The position numbers were made by a program, and so were the translations under genes. Shown here piece after piece: positions 1 through 9,682 of a DNA stretch of 64,000 nt. Source of the DNA: Comamonadaceae bacterium (GTDB taxonomy: Bacteria; Pseudomonadota; Gammaproteobacteria; Burkholderiales; Burkholderiaceae_C); NCBI GenBank assembly GCA_027491035.1, contig JAIXWZ010000061.1, forward strand, positions 1-64,000, in the 5' to 3' direction. Under the pieces are notes generated by a model. The model saw only the letters and a list, made by a program, of their open reading frames with translations. It did not search any database and was not told the DNA's origin. Each line of letters opens with the position of its first letter. Within the stretch, counting starts at the first letter, position 1.

Positions 1-413
1 GCGTGGATGAAGCGACCCTCGCCGATGTAAATCCCCACGTGAGACAGGCGGGCGAAGGTGTCAAAAAACAGCAGATCGCCGGGCTGCAGTTGGTTTTTTT
101 GAATCTGCTGCGCCCGGTGGAACAAATCGCGCTGCATGCGCGGCACGCGCACCTGCAGTTGGTTGTAGACGTAGTAAACCAGCCCGCTGCAATCGAAACC
201 CTGCGCCGGGTTGGCGCCGGCCCAGCGGTAGGGAATGCCCAGCAGGGTCTTGGCCAATTCGACGGCCGGGTGCAAGCTGCCGGGTGCGAGCCTGGCCTGG
301 GCGGCCATGGGCACCGCGCCCAGCCCCGTCGCCTCGGGCGGCGCGGGCAGGGCCTGCGCCTGTACCGGCAAACTGCCGCACAGGAGCGCAATCAGGCAAA
401 TCAGGCTTTTCAT
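1..413 (-). CDS. NlpC/P60-family C40 peptidase, partial at window edge
   Basis: Reverse-strand reading from CAT at 411-413: MKSLICLIALLCGSLPVQAQALP...GIPYRWAGANPAQGFDCSGLVYYVYNQ...LQPGDLLFFDTFARLSHVGIYIGEGRFIHA; signal peptide, FDCSGLV and HVGIYIG motifs; runs off the left edge. Confidence 0.85.
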   Translation of the reverse strand, partial: MKSLICLIALLCGSLPVQAQALPAPPEATGLGAVPMAAQARLAPGSLHPAVELAKTLLGIPYRWAGANPAQGFDCSGLVYYVYNQLQVRVPRMQRDLFHRAQQIQKNQLQPGDLLFFDTFARLSHVGIYIGEGRFIH

Positions 414-482
414 CGGCGCGCAGTTTAGACCATGGCCGGTGGCCTGGGCGGGCGGACACTATCGAGGCCCGGTTCGATCGCT

Positions 483-1685
483 TTAGCGCAGCTGGTTTTC
501 GATCAGGCTGGCCATGCCCATGCCCGAGCCCAGACACATGCTGATGATGGCGTAGCGCCCGCCGGTGTCTTGCAAGTGGTGCATGGCGGTGATGGTCATG
601 CGCAGCCCGGTGGCGCCGGGTGGATGGCCCAGGCTGATGCCCCCGCCATACAGGTTGGTGCGCGCGCGCGGGATGCCCAGCTCGCGCTCGGCATGCAGGT
701 TGACGACCGCAAAGGCCTCGTTGATTTCAAAATAGTCGATGTCGGCCACGCTGAGCTGGCGCTGGGCCAGCAGCTTGGCGATGGCCGGCACCGGCCCGCT
801 GCCCATGATCTCGGGGGGAACGCCCACCACGGCCCAATCGACCAGCTTGGCCTGAACCGGTATGCCCAGCCGCTGGGCCGCCGACCCGCTGGCCACCACC
901 AGCGCCGCTGCGCCGTCGGTCACGCCGCTGGAGTTGCCGGCGGTCACGCTGCCTTGGCCGTCCTTGCGAAAAGAGGGCTTGAGCGAGGCCAGTTTTTCGG
1001 CTGTGATCTCAGGCCTGGGGAACTCGTCGTGCTCGAAGAGGCGACTCGTGCCTTTCGGGCCAGCGAGCGTGATGGGCGCGATCTGGCGCGCCAGAAAACC
1101 GCTGCGCATGGCAGCGCCCGCGCGTTGCTGGCTCATCAGGCCCCAATCGTCCATGGCCTGGCGGCTGTGGCCAAAGCGCGCGACCATGTTTTCGGCGGTG
1201 TCGCCCATCAGCTCGCGGGTAAAGGGGCAGCGGTAGATGTAGTCCAGGCCATCGACCAACTCGACCGGGCCGCGCTGGGCGCCCCAGCGCATCTGGTGGG
1301 CCAGGTAAGGCACGCGCGAATAGTTTTCTCCCCCGGCGGCGATCGCCACCTCGCTGTGACCGCCGGCAATTTGCTGCGCTGCCGTCACGATGGTCTGCGA
1401 GCCGGTGCCGCAGGCGCGTGTGACCCCCATGGCAGAGCTTTCGATGCGCAGGCCTGCATCGAGGGCAATCTTGCGGCTGGCAAACAGACCATCGTGGTCC
1501 ACCGGCGCGGTGTTGCCGAAGACGAGGTGGTCGACATCGTGGGCGGTGATGCCGGCGCGGGCGATGCTGGCTTGGACCGCATGCACCGCCAGCGCGCTCA
1601 GCGGCGTGTCGCGCAAAGACTTGCCGAAGTCGCCGAACGGGGTGCGCGCGCCGCTGCTCAAAACAATATCCTGAAATCCGGTCAT
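483..1685 (-). CDS. Acetyl-CoA C-acyltransferase (thiolase)
   Basis: 400 aa; N-terminal GARTPFGDFGKSL, CGTGSQT active-site region, NEAFAVVNLHAERELG, GGGISLGHPPGATGLRM and CLGSGMG thiolase motifs. Confidence 0.9.
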   Translation of the reverse strand: MTGFQDIVLSSGARTPFGDFGKSLRDTPLSALAVHAVQASIARAGITAHDVDHLVFGNTAPVDHDGLFASRKIALDAGLRIESSAMGVTRACGTGSQTIVTAAQQIAGGHSEVAIAAGGENYSRVPYLAHQMRWGAQRGPVELVDGLDYIYRCPFTRELMGDTAENMVARFGHSRQAMDDWGLMSQQRAGAAMRSGFLARQIAPITLAGPKGTSRLFEHDEFPRPEITAEKLASLKPSFRKDGQGSVTAGNSSGVTDGAAALVVASGSAAQRLGIPVQAKLVDWAVVGVPPEIMGSGPVPAIAKLLAQRQLSVADIDYFEINEAFAVVNLHAERELGIPRARTNLYGGGISLGHPPGATGLRMTITAMHHLQDTGGRYAIISMCLGSGMGMASLIENQLR

Positions 1686-1842
1686 GGTTTTTCCCTTGGT
1701 GCGGTCATGCGGGTTTTCCGCAATGGTGAGGGGGTTAAATTAGAAAAACAATCGTTTGGCATTCTAAACAAAAGAACCGGTGCGACAAGCCGCCCCGAAA
1801 GGCAACGGGGCTCGCAACGCAACCGAGAGGGAGCGATCTGCC

Positions 1843-3102
1843 GTGAGTGATGTTTATGTCATTGGAACGGGCTGCACGCCATTTGGCAAGCATGCCGACC
1901 GTTCGTTTTCCGATCTGGCCCAATGGGCCTACCTCGATGCCCTGAGTGACGCCGGTTTGGCCGTCTCCGACGCGGCCCTGATCGAGCAGGCCTGGTTTGG
2001 CAATTGCGGCATGGGTCAGTGGGGGCAGGGCGGGATCCGCGGGCAGGTGTGCTTTACGCCCATGGTGGAGTCGGGCCTGTTTCCCGAGCGGGTGCCTATG
2101 GTCAATGTCGAGGGCGGGTGCGCCACCGCCTCTTTTGCCTTTCAGGGCGCTTGGAAGGACATCTTGTCGGGGCAGTGCCAGGTCAGCCTGGCCATCGGCG
2201 TGGAAAAGCTCACCAGCCCCGATCGACCCGAGCGGGTGGCGGAGATCTTTGCCACCGGGATCGATCAACTGCAGCCCGAGCGCTGGCACGACTACTACGC
2301 CCGCGCCGGGCAGCAGGCGGGCAAGCCTTTTGAGACGGCGCCCGGGCGCACTGTGTTCATGGACACCTACGCCATGCAGGCGGCTTGGCACATGAAGGCC
2401 CATGGCACGACGCAGCGGCAGATCGCCGCCGGTGCCGCCAAGAACCATTACCACGGCAGCCTCAATCCGAAGGCGCAGTACCGCTTTGAGATGACGATCG
2501 AGCAGGTGCTGGCCGACCGCGAGATCAGCTGGCCGCTGACGCGGGCCATGTGCTCGCCTCTGGGCGATGGCGCAGCGGCGGCCATCTTGTGCTCTGAGGC
2601 CGCGCTGGCGCACTTTCCGCCTGCGGCCAGAGCGCGGGCGGTGCGGGTGCGCACCTGCGAGCTCTCAGGCGGCAAATACCGCGCGCTCGACGAGCCTGGG
2701 CTGTCGCGCATCGCGGCCGACAAGGCCTATGCGCGCACCGGGCTCAAGCCCCAGGACATCGACCTGGTCGAGCTGCACGATGCGACCTCGTTTTGCGAGA
2801 TCTACCAGCTCGAGATGCTGCGCTTGTGCCCCGATGGGCAAGGCGGGCGCATGGTGGAGTCGGGGCAAACCACGCTGGGCGGGGCGCTGCCGGTCAATGT
2901 CTCGGGCGGCCTGGTCTCCAAGGGCCATCCGGTCGGCGCCACCGGACTGTCCATGGTCCACGAGGTGTGTCTGCAACTGCGCGGCGAGGCCGGCCCTCGC
3001 CAGGTCAAGGACGCGCGCATCGGACTGGTTGAAAACGGTGGCGGCGTGATCGGTTTCGACGAGGCTGCATGCGTGGTCACGATTTTGGAGAAAGCGCAAT
3101 GA
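1843..3102 (+). CDS. Thiolase-like protein (SCP-x / lipid-transfer type acetyl-CoA acetyltransferase)
   Basis: GTG start at 1843 (MSDVYVIGTGCTPFGKHADRSF); NVEGGCATAS, ELHDATSFCEIYQLEMLRLC, VNVSGGLVSKGHPVGATGLSM motifs. Confidence 0.85.
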   Translation: MSDVYVIGTGCTPFGKHADRSFSDLAQWAYLDALSDAGLAVSDAALIEQAWFGNCGMGQWGQGGIRGQVCFTPMVESGLFPERVPMVNVEGGCATASFAFQGAWKDILSGQCQVSLAIGVEKLTSPDRPERVAEIFATGIDQLQPERWHDYYARAGQQAGKPFETAPGRTVFMDTYAMQAAWHMKAHGTTQRQIAAGAAKNHYHGSLNPKAQYRFEMTIEQVLADREISWPLTRAMCSPLGDGAAAAILCSEAALAHFPPAARARAVRVRTCELSGGKYRALDEPGLSRIAADKAYARTGLKPQDIDLVELHDATSFCEIYQLEMLRLCPDGQGGRMVESGQTTLGGALPVNVSGGLVSKGHPVGATGLSMVHEVCLQLRGEAGPRQVKDARIGLVENGGGVIGFDEAACVVTILEKAQ

Positions 3103-4319
3103 GCACGGCCCTCGACTGGCATCCCGAAGACCCGGCCACGCTGGCCAATCCCTATCCGACCTTCGAGCGCATGCGCAACGAGGACCCCTGCTACTGGAGC
3201 CCGCGCCTGCGCAGTTGGGTGCTGACCCGTTATGACGATGTCAAGGCGGTCTGCCTTGACCGCGGCAAGCTCTCCTCGGACCGCTTGCGGCCGTTCTTTG
3301 CCTCGCTGCCGGGACCTGAGGCCGAGCGCATTGGCAGCATCATGCGCTACTTGTCGCTGTGGATGGTGTTCAAAGATCCGCCGGAGCACACCCGACTGCG
3401 CCGGCTGACCAGCCGCGTCTTTCATGCCAAGTCCATGCAGGCGATGCGGCCGCAGATTGAGGAGCTGGCCGACTGGCTGATCGAGCGCATCGGTGATCGG
3501 CAGGAATTTGACTTCATCGCCGACTTTGCCGGCCCGCTGCCTTGTCTGGTCATCATGGCCATGCTGGGGGTGGCGCGAGAAGACCTTGCCGAGGTCAAGC
3601 GCATGTCTGACGACATGGCCCTGTTCATTGGCTCATCGCGCACCTCGCCTGAAAAATACGATACCGCTGAAAAAGCGACGCAGGAGATGGCGGCCTTTTT
3701 CCGCGACTTGATCGCGCGTCGGCGGGCCGAGCCCGGCCAGGACCTGATTTCCGAGTTGATAGCCTTGCGCGAGGGCGAGGACCGATTGAGCGAAGACGAG
3801 CTGATCGCCACCTGCATCTTGCTGCTGTTCGCCGGCCACGAGACCACCACCAATCACCTGGCCAATGGCATGCTGTCGCTCATGCGCTTTCCCGATCAAA
3901 TGGACAAGCTGCGCCAGCGGCCCGAGCTGGTGGTCGGGGCGGTCGAAGAGCTGCTGCGCTATGACGGCCCGTCGGGGGCCCAGGTGCGCCTGGTCAGCCA
4001 GGCCCACGAGCTGCACGGCAAGTCGCTGGCGCCCGGCGAGCGCATGTTCGTCATGCTCAATTCGGCCAACCGTGATCCGCGCGTGTTTGAGCGCGCCGAC
4101 ACGCTGGACATTGAGCGCAGCGGTTACACCCATCTGACCTTTGGCTTTGGCATGCATGTGTGCATGGGCTTTCCGCTCGCGCGCACCGAAGGGCAGGTGG
4201 CGTTTCCCAAGGTGCTGGCTGCGTTTTCGCAGCTCGAGCCGGTGGGGGATCAGACCTGGGTCAATTCCCTGGTTTTTCGAGGCATGCACGGCCTGAAGGT
4301 TCGGGCTCGGCGTGCGTGA
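3099..4319 (+). CDS. Cytochrome P450
   Basis: I-helix LLLFAGHETTTNHLAN, haem-binding FGFGMHVCMGFPLAR; ATGA overlap with the upstream stop. Confidence 0.95.
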   Translation: MSTALDWHPEDPATLANPYPTFERMRNEDPCYWSPRLRSWVLTRYDDVKAVCLDRGKLSSDRLRPFFASLPGPEAERIGSIMRYLSLWMVFKDPPEHTRLRRLTSRVFHAKSMQAMRPQIEELADWLIERIGDRQEFDFIADFAGPLPCLVIMAMLGVAREDLAEVKRMSDDMALFIGSSRTSPEKYDTAEKATQEMAAFFRDLIARRRAEPGQDLISELIALREGEDRLSEDELIATCILLLFAGHETTTNHLANGMLSLMRFPDQMDKLRQRPELVVGAVEELLRYDGPSGAQVRLVSQAHELHGKSLAPGERMFVMLNSANRDPRVFERADTLDIERSGYTHLTFGFGMHVCMGFPLARTEGQVAFPKVLAAFSQLEPVGDQTWVNSLVFRGMHGLKVRARRA

Positions 4320-4354
4320 GTTTGGGCTGTCATCAATCAACAAGGAGCTGTCAC

Positions 4355-5341
4355 ATGGATCGTCTCAAGAGCAATTGGAACCGTCGCCAGTGGATGGGCG
4401 TGGGCGCAGCCATGGCCCTCACGGGTGTGGGGGCCCAGGCGCAGAGCAAATGGCCTGACAAGCCCATCAAGCTCGTGGTGGGTTTTCCGCCCGGCGGCGC
4501 CACCGATGTGGTGGCCCGAATCGTGTCGGGCCCGCTCGGGGAAGCCTTGGGCACATCGATCGTGATTGAGAATCGGCCGGGAGCGGCCAGCAATGTGGCC
4601 ATGGCCGAAGTGGCGCGTGCGCCGGCCGATGGCTACACCGTGCTCATCGCTCCAACCACGGTCGAGTCTGCCAACCCTTTTCTCTACAAGACCCCGGTCA
4701 ACCCGGCCACCGACCTGCTGCCGGTCGCCGGCCTGTGCCGCTTTCAGTTGCACATGGTGGTGCGCACCAATTTCCCGGGCAAGGATGTGGCCGAGCTGAT
4801 TGCCTTTGCCAGAAAGAATCCGGGCAAGGTCACCTACTCGTCCGCTGGTGCCGGCACCACGCCGCATCTGATTGGCGAGCTGTTCTTGCAGCAAGCCGGT
4901 ATTCAGGCGGTCCATGTGCCCTACCGGGGCTCGGCGCCGGCGCTGCAGGCGGTGATGGCCGGCGAGGTCGACTTTGTGATGGACCCGGGCATTTCCTTCC
5001 AGCATGTGCGCGCCGGCAAGGTCAATATGTTTGCGGTGGCCAGCCCGACCCGGTCCCGGCAGTTTCCCGACATCTCCACCCTCGGTGAAAAGGGTGTGCC
5101 CGGGATCGACCACGACACCTGGGCCGGTTTGTGGCTGCCCGCCGGCACGCCGGACGACATCCGCGCCCGCCTCTCGCGTGCGGTCGGTCAGGTGCTGGCC
5201 CAGCCCGATGTTCAAAAGCGGATGCAGGCCCTCAGTGGCGAGGCGGTCTACATGGACTCGCCCCAGTACCGCCAGATGCTCAACCAGGAAACCGCCGCCT
5301 TCTCGGGTGTGATCAGAAACCGCAAGATCGTCGCCGAGTAA
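4355..5341 (+). CDS. Bug-family (TctC-like) tripartite tricarboxylate transporter substrate-binding protein
   Basis: Signal peptide then WPDKPIKLVVGFPPGGATDVVARIV...IENRPGAASNVA...ADGYTVL...VPYRGSAPALQAVMAGEVDF. Confidence 0.9.
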   Translation: MDRLKSNWNRRQWMGVGAAMALTGVGAQAQSKWPDKPIKLVVGFPPGGATDVVARIVSGPLGEALGTSIVIENRPGAASNVAMAEVARAPADGYTVLIAPTTVESANPFLYKTPVNPATDLLPVAGLCRFQLHMVVRTNFPGKDVAELIAFARKNPGKVTYSSAGAGTTPHLIGELFLQQAGIQAVHVPYRGSAPALQAVMAGEVDFVMDPGISFQHVRAGKVNMFAVASPTRSRQFPDISTLGEKGVPGIDHDTWAGLWLPAGTPDDIRARLSRAVGQVLAQPDVQKRMQALSGEAVYMDSPQYRQMLNQETAAFSGVIRNRKIVAE

Positions 5342-5352
5342 GCGGCCGGGCG

Positions 5353-6945
5353 ATGCTGACCCTCTACGACGCATTTGCCCAGTCCTGCGCGGCTGCGCCC
5401 GACCTGCCCTGCCTGGCCGAATCGGCCAGCAGCGGCGGGCAGGTGTGGACGTATGGTCAGGTTGGGCAGATCGTCGATGGGTTGGCCCGCATCTATGCAT
5501 CGCGCGGCTGGGGCAGCGGGCACCGGGTGGCCCTGGCCGTGGGCAACCACCCGCGGCATTTTTTTCACTTTCTGGCGCTCAACCGCCTGGGCGCCTCCAT
5601 CGTTCCCCTGAACCCGGATTACCGCCAGACCGAGCTGCGCTACGCCTTGTCGCTGACCGCCGCCGATTTGGTGGTCTGTCAGGCCGAGCGCCGGCCGCTG
5701 CTGGCGCAGGCGATCGAGGGCGGCGATGCGTCCTTGTGCCACACGCCGCTGGTGGAGTTGTCGCAGCTCGAGCAAGGTCTGCCCGAGCCGGCACGCACGC
5801 CGGTTCGTATTGATGATGGCTTGGCGGCAGAGGCCGCGATTTTGTTCACCTCGGGCACATCGGGCCGGCCCAAGGGCTGCGTGCTGAGCAATGAATACGT
5901 TCTGGGGGCTGGTGCCTGGTACCGAGACATGGGCGGGCACCTGAGCTGGCAGGTCGGCCAAGACCGCCTGATCAACCCCTTGCCGGTGTTCCACATGAAC
6001 TGCAGCATGGTGGCGTTTCCTGCGACCTGCCTGACGCACAACTGCCTGATCGTGCCCGACCGGTTTCATGCCAGCTCCTGGTGGCAGGACTGCGTCGAGT
6101 CGCAGGCCAGCGCGATTCACTACCTGGGCGTGATGCCGCCGGCTCTGTTCAAGCAGCCTCCCGGCCCTTGGGAGAGGCGCCACCGCATCCGTTTTGGCCT
6201 CGGTGCCGGCTGCGATCCGACCCTGCACGGGCCCTTCGAAGAGAGATTTGGTTTTCCACTGGTCGAAGTCTGGGGCATGACCGAGACGGGCCGTTTCTTG
6301 GGCAACCACCACGATCCCCGGCAGACCCATACCCGCGCCTTTGGTCGGCAGCAGGCGCCCTTGCAGGCCATGGTGGCCGATGACGAGGGGCGGCCCGTGG
6401 CCGTTGACACCCCCGGCGAGCTGCTCGTGCGCGCCGAGGGCGACGATCCGCGCAAAGGTTTCTTCAGCGCCTACCTCAACGATCCGCAGGCCACGCAGCA
6501 GGCGTGGCGCGGCGGCTGGTTTCACACCGGCGATGTGGTGCGGCAAGATGCCACGGGCATGCTTTATTTTGTTGACCGCAAGAAGGACATGGTGCGCCGA
6601 TCGGGCGAGAACATTTCATCGGCCGAAGTCGAGGCGGTGCTGGCCATTCACCCGTCGGTGCTGCGCGTGGCCGTGCTGCCTGTTGCCGACGAGATGCGCG
6701 ATGAAGAGGTGATGGCCGTCGTCATCCCTGCGCAAGGCTGTGAGGCCGATCAGGCACTGGCCCATGAACTGGTGCGCTACTGTCTGCAGGAGCTGGCCTA
6801 TTTCAAGGCGCCCGGCTGGGTCTTGTTTCGCGACCAGTTGCCCACCACGCCGACCAACAAAATCCAGAAAAATCTCATCTTCAGCGGCTCGAGCGACCCG
6901 ACCCAGGGTGCGTGGGACTGCCGCTTGATGAAGAGGAGGTCGTGA
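5353..6945 (+). CDS. AMP-binding acyl-CoA ligase (CaiC-like)
   Basis: P-loop ILFTSGTSGRPKGCVLSN, VWGMTETGRFLG, GWFHTGDVV, DRKKDMVRRSGENISSAEVE, C-terminal PTTPTNKIQKN. Confidence 0.9.
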   Translation: MLTLYDAFAQSCAAAPDLPCLAESASSGGQVWTYGQVGQIVDGLARIYASRGWGSGHRVALAVGNHPRHFFHFLALNRLGASIVPLNPDYRQTELRYALSLTAADLVVCQAERRPLLAQAIEGGDASLCHTPLVELSQLEQGLPEPARTPVRIDDGLAAEAAILFTSGTSGRPKGCVLSNEYVLGAGAWYRDMGGHLSWQVGQDRLINPLPVFHMNCSMVAFPATCLTHNCLIVPDRFHASSWWQDCVESQASAIHYLGVMPPALFKQPPGPWERRHRIRFGLGAGCDPTLHGPFEERFGFPLVEVWGMTETGRFLGNHHDPRQTHTRAFGRQQAPLQAMVADDEGRPVAVDTPGELLVRAEGDDPRKGFFSAYLNDPQATQQAWRGGWFHTGDVVRQDATGMLYFVDRKKDMVRRSGENISSAEVEAVLAIHPSVLRVAVLPVADEMRDEEVMAVVIPAQGCEADQALAHELVRYCLQELAYFKAPGWVLFRDQLPTTPTNKIQKNLIFSGSSDPTQGAWDCRLMKRRS

Positions 6946-7748
6946 TGGCGACTCTCGAGCCCCTGCTGTCGGTACAAGACGCTCACCTGCACTTTGGCGG
7001 CATCCGGGCGCTCTCGGGCGTGTCCCTGGAGGTTCAGGCGGGCCAAATCACCGCTGTCATCGGGCCCAACGGCGCTGGCAAGACGAGTCTGTTCAATGCG
7101 ATTTCGGGTTTTTACAAGCCGCAGCAGGGACGCATCGTGTTTGACGGGCAGGACATCAGCCAAACCCGGCCCAACGTGCGCGCTGCAATGGGACTGGCTC
7201 GGACCTTCCAGAACGTTGCCCTGTTTCGTGGATTGACCGTGCTCGACAACATCAAGTTGGGCGGCCACAACCGCATGAGAGCCAACACGCTGCAGGCGAT
7301 GGCGTATTGGGGCAAGAGCCGGCGCGAGGAGATGATGTTGCGCGAGGAGGTCGAGCATGATGTGATCGATTTCCTTGAAATCGATCACATACGCCACCAG
7401 AGCGTGGCCTCGCTGTCCTATGGGCTGCAGAAACGGGTCGAATTGGCGCGAGCCCTGGCCATGCGGCCCAAGATCTTGATGCTCGACGAGCCGGTGGCTG
7501 GCATGAATCGGGAAGAAACCGAGGACATGGCGCGCTTCATTCTTGATCTGCAGGAGGAGCGCGGCATGACGATCTTGCTCATTGAGCACGACATGGGCAT
7601 GGTGATGGACATTTCCAATCATGTGGCCGTGCTCAATTTCGGACAACTCATCGCAAGCGGCTCGCCGCAGGCCGTACGCAGCCATCCCGACGTCATCGAG
7701 GCGTATTTGGGATCGCGTGAGCGCCGCGCAACCGCAGGACCGAACTGA
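6945..7748 (+). CDS. livG: ABC transporter ATP-binding protein, LivG type
   Basis: Walker A GPNGAGKTSL, LSYGLQKRVELARAL, Walker B ILMLDEPVAGMN; 4-nt overlap with upstream gene. Confidence 0.88.
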   Translation: MATLEPLLSVQDAHLHFGGIRALSGVSLEVQAGQITAVIGPNGAGKTSLFNAISGFYKPQQGRIVFDGQDISQTRPNVRAAMGLARTFQNVALFRGLTVLDNIKLGGHNRMRANTLQAMAYWGKSRREEMMLREEVEHDVIDFLEIDHIRHQSVASLSYGLQKRVELARALAMRPKILMLDEPVAGMNREETEDMARFILDLQEERGMTILLIEHDMGMVMDISNHVAVLNFGQLIASGSPQAVRSHPDVIEAYLGSRERRATAGPN

Positions 7749-8626
7749 TGGACTGGATTATTTTTCTCGAGTTCTCGCTGATCGGGATCCTCTCCGGCGG
7801 GCTGATGGCCCTGGTGGCGCTCGGTTTTGTGCTGATTTACAAGGGCACCCGGGTCATTAACTTTGCGATGGGCGAGTTCATGATGCTCGGCGCTTACTTG
7901 GTCTACGCCGCCCACCGAACCTTGGAGTTGCCGCTTTGGCTGTCGGTGGCCTTTGGTTTGTTGGGCATTTCGATCGTGGCCTTGATGGTCGAGCGCTTTG
8001 TGCTGCGACCGCTGGCCGGTCAGTCGGTGGTTGCGGTGTTGATGGTCACCATCGGTCTGGCGGCCTTTATGCATGGCGCGGTTGATGCGATCTGGGGCGG
8101 TCGCAATCTTGAGATGCCGCAACTGTTGCCGCGCAAGCCGCTGATCTTTGGCGATGTCATGATTCCCGGCTCCATCTTCTGGAGCTTTTGGGTCGCGCTG
8201 GCGGTTATTGCGGTGCTGTCAGTGTATTTCCGGTATTCGCGCACCGGAATCACGATGCGGGCTGCAGCCAGCGATCCGATCACCGCTTACGCCCTGGGAA
8301 TCGATGTGCGGCGTACCCAGCAGCTGACCTGGGTGTTTGCCGGCTGCGTCGGTGCGGTGGCCGGGGCCATCGTCGCCTCGATCAGCAGCCTGTCACCGGC
8401 CTTGAGCGCAACGGCGCTGGGTGTGCTCGCTGTGGTCATCCTGGGCGGCCTCGACAGTGTGCTTGGCGCCATCATTGCCGGCTTGGTGGTCGGTTGGCTT
8501 GAGAGCATAGCGGTCGGTTACTTCGGCGGCAAGGCGCGCGATTTGGTGCCCTATCTGGTCGTCCTGGCCATTTTGATGGTGCGCCCCTATGGCTTGCTGG
8601 GCACCCGCGACATCGAGAGGCTGTAG
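7748..8626 (+). CDS. livH: Branched-chain/hydrophobic substrate ABC permease, LivH type
   Basis: GLMALVALGFVLIYKGTRVINFAMGEFMMLGAY; in Liv operon. Confidence 0.88.
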   Translation: MDWIIFLEFSLIGILSGGLMALVALGFVLIYKGTRVINFAMGEFMMLGAYLVYAAHRTLELPLWLSVAFGLLGISIVALMVERFVLRPLAGQSVVAVLMVTIGLAAFMHGAVDAIWGGRNLEMPQLLPRKPLIFGDVMIPGSIFWSFWVALAVIAVLSVYFRYSRTGITMRAAASDPITAYALGIDVRRTQQLTWVFAGCVGAVAGAIVASISSLSPALSATALGVLAVVILGGLDSVLGAIIAGLVVGWLESIAVGYFGGKARDLVPYLVVLAILMVRPYGLLGTRDIERL

Positions 8627-8630
8627 ACCT

Positions 8631-9671
8631 ATGCGCATTGGCGACTTCAGAGCAAGCTACACGCATGACGAGGCACTGCTCGTCACCCCGGCCCAACGCA
8701 GTTGGATGGTGGGCTTCGTGCTGCTTTTGCTCATCTTCCCCTGGATCGGGGGCAGCTATCTGACTTATCTGGTGTGCCTGACCGGCATTCACGTGATCGC
8801 GGCCATGGGTCTGAATATCGTCACCGGTTACGCTGGACAGATATCGCTCGGTCACGCCGCCTTCATGGGCGTGGGGTGTTACACGGTGGCAGCCTTGGCC
8901 AAAGTCGATGTACCTTTCTATCTGGCACTGCCCCTTGCGGGGCTGGTCAGCGCGCTGGTGGGGTTGATCGTTGGCGTGCCGTCGCTGCGCATCAAAGGCT
9001 TGTACCTGGCGGTTGCGACGTTGGCGGCCCAGTTCATCTTGTTGTTTGTCTTTCGGGAATGGGACAGCGTCACCGGCGGGGTGCGCGGCGTCAACATCGC
9101 GCCAGCCGAGGTAGGCGGCTGGGTGATGAACACCGACCGTGAAATCTACTATCTGATCATGGCCTGCGCTTTGGTCATGCTGCTCGGAGCCCGCAACTTG
9201 TTTCGCACCCACATTGGTCGCTCGTTCATTGCGATCCGGGACAAAGATATTTCGGCGGAAGTGCTGGGCATCGATCTGTTTCGGGGCAAGCTCATGGCCT
9301 TCGCGCTGGGCTCTTTCTACGCCGGCGTTGCCGGCGGACTGATGGGCTACTTCTACCGTGCCATCACGCCAGAGCACTTCACTTTGGCGCTCTCAGTGTT
9401 CTACCTCGCGGCAATCATCGTAGGGGGCTTGGGAACTGTGTTGGGCGTGATTCTGGGCGCTGCCTTCATGACCTTGGTGCCCGAGGTGTTGCGCGGCGTT
9501 GTGTCTTTCGTCACCCTCTGGGCGCCCAATGCGATGGCCTTGCTCTCGCCGGTGCGCGAGATGGTCTTTGGTGCGCTGATCATTGCTTTTCTCATTTTCG
9601 AACCGCATGGCCTGGTCGAAATATGGCGACGAATCCGTCGCTTCTTCCATTTGTGGCCATTTAAAACTTGA
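8631..9671 (+). CDS. livM: ABC permease, LivM type
   Basis: GLNIVTGYAGQISLGHAAFMGVGCY, IKGLYLAVATLAAQF, FGALIIAFLIFEPHGLVEI. Confidence 0.88.
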   Translation: MRIGDFRASYTHDEALLVTPAQRSWMVGFVLLLLIFPWIGGSYLTYLVCLTGIHVIAAMGLNIVTGYAGQISLGHAAFMGVGCYTVAALAKVDVPFYLALPLAGLVSALVGLIVGVPSLRIKGLYLAVATLAAQFILLFVFREWDSVTGGVRGVNIAPAEVGGWVMNTDREIYYLIMACALVMLLGARNLFRTHIGRSFIAIRDKDISAEVLGIDLFRGKLMAFALGSFYAGVAGGLMGYFYRAITPEHFTLALSVFYLAAIIVGGLGTVLGVILGAAFMTLVPEVLRGVVSFVTLWAPNAMALLSPVREMVFGALIIAFLIFEPHGLVEIWRRIRRFFHLWPFKT

Positions 9672-9682
9672 AGGAGACCGAT

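Noticed and set aside
432-1850. 472-aa plus-strand ORF
   Set aside because: Antisense shadow of the thiolase gene in high-GC DNA; no recognisable domain.
4355-5341. Bug protein as part of a full TctABC transporter
   Set aside because: No TctA or TctB membrane gene is present in the window, so only an orphan binding protein is claimed.
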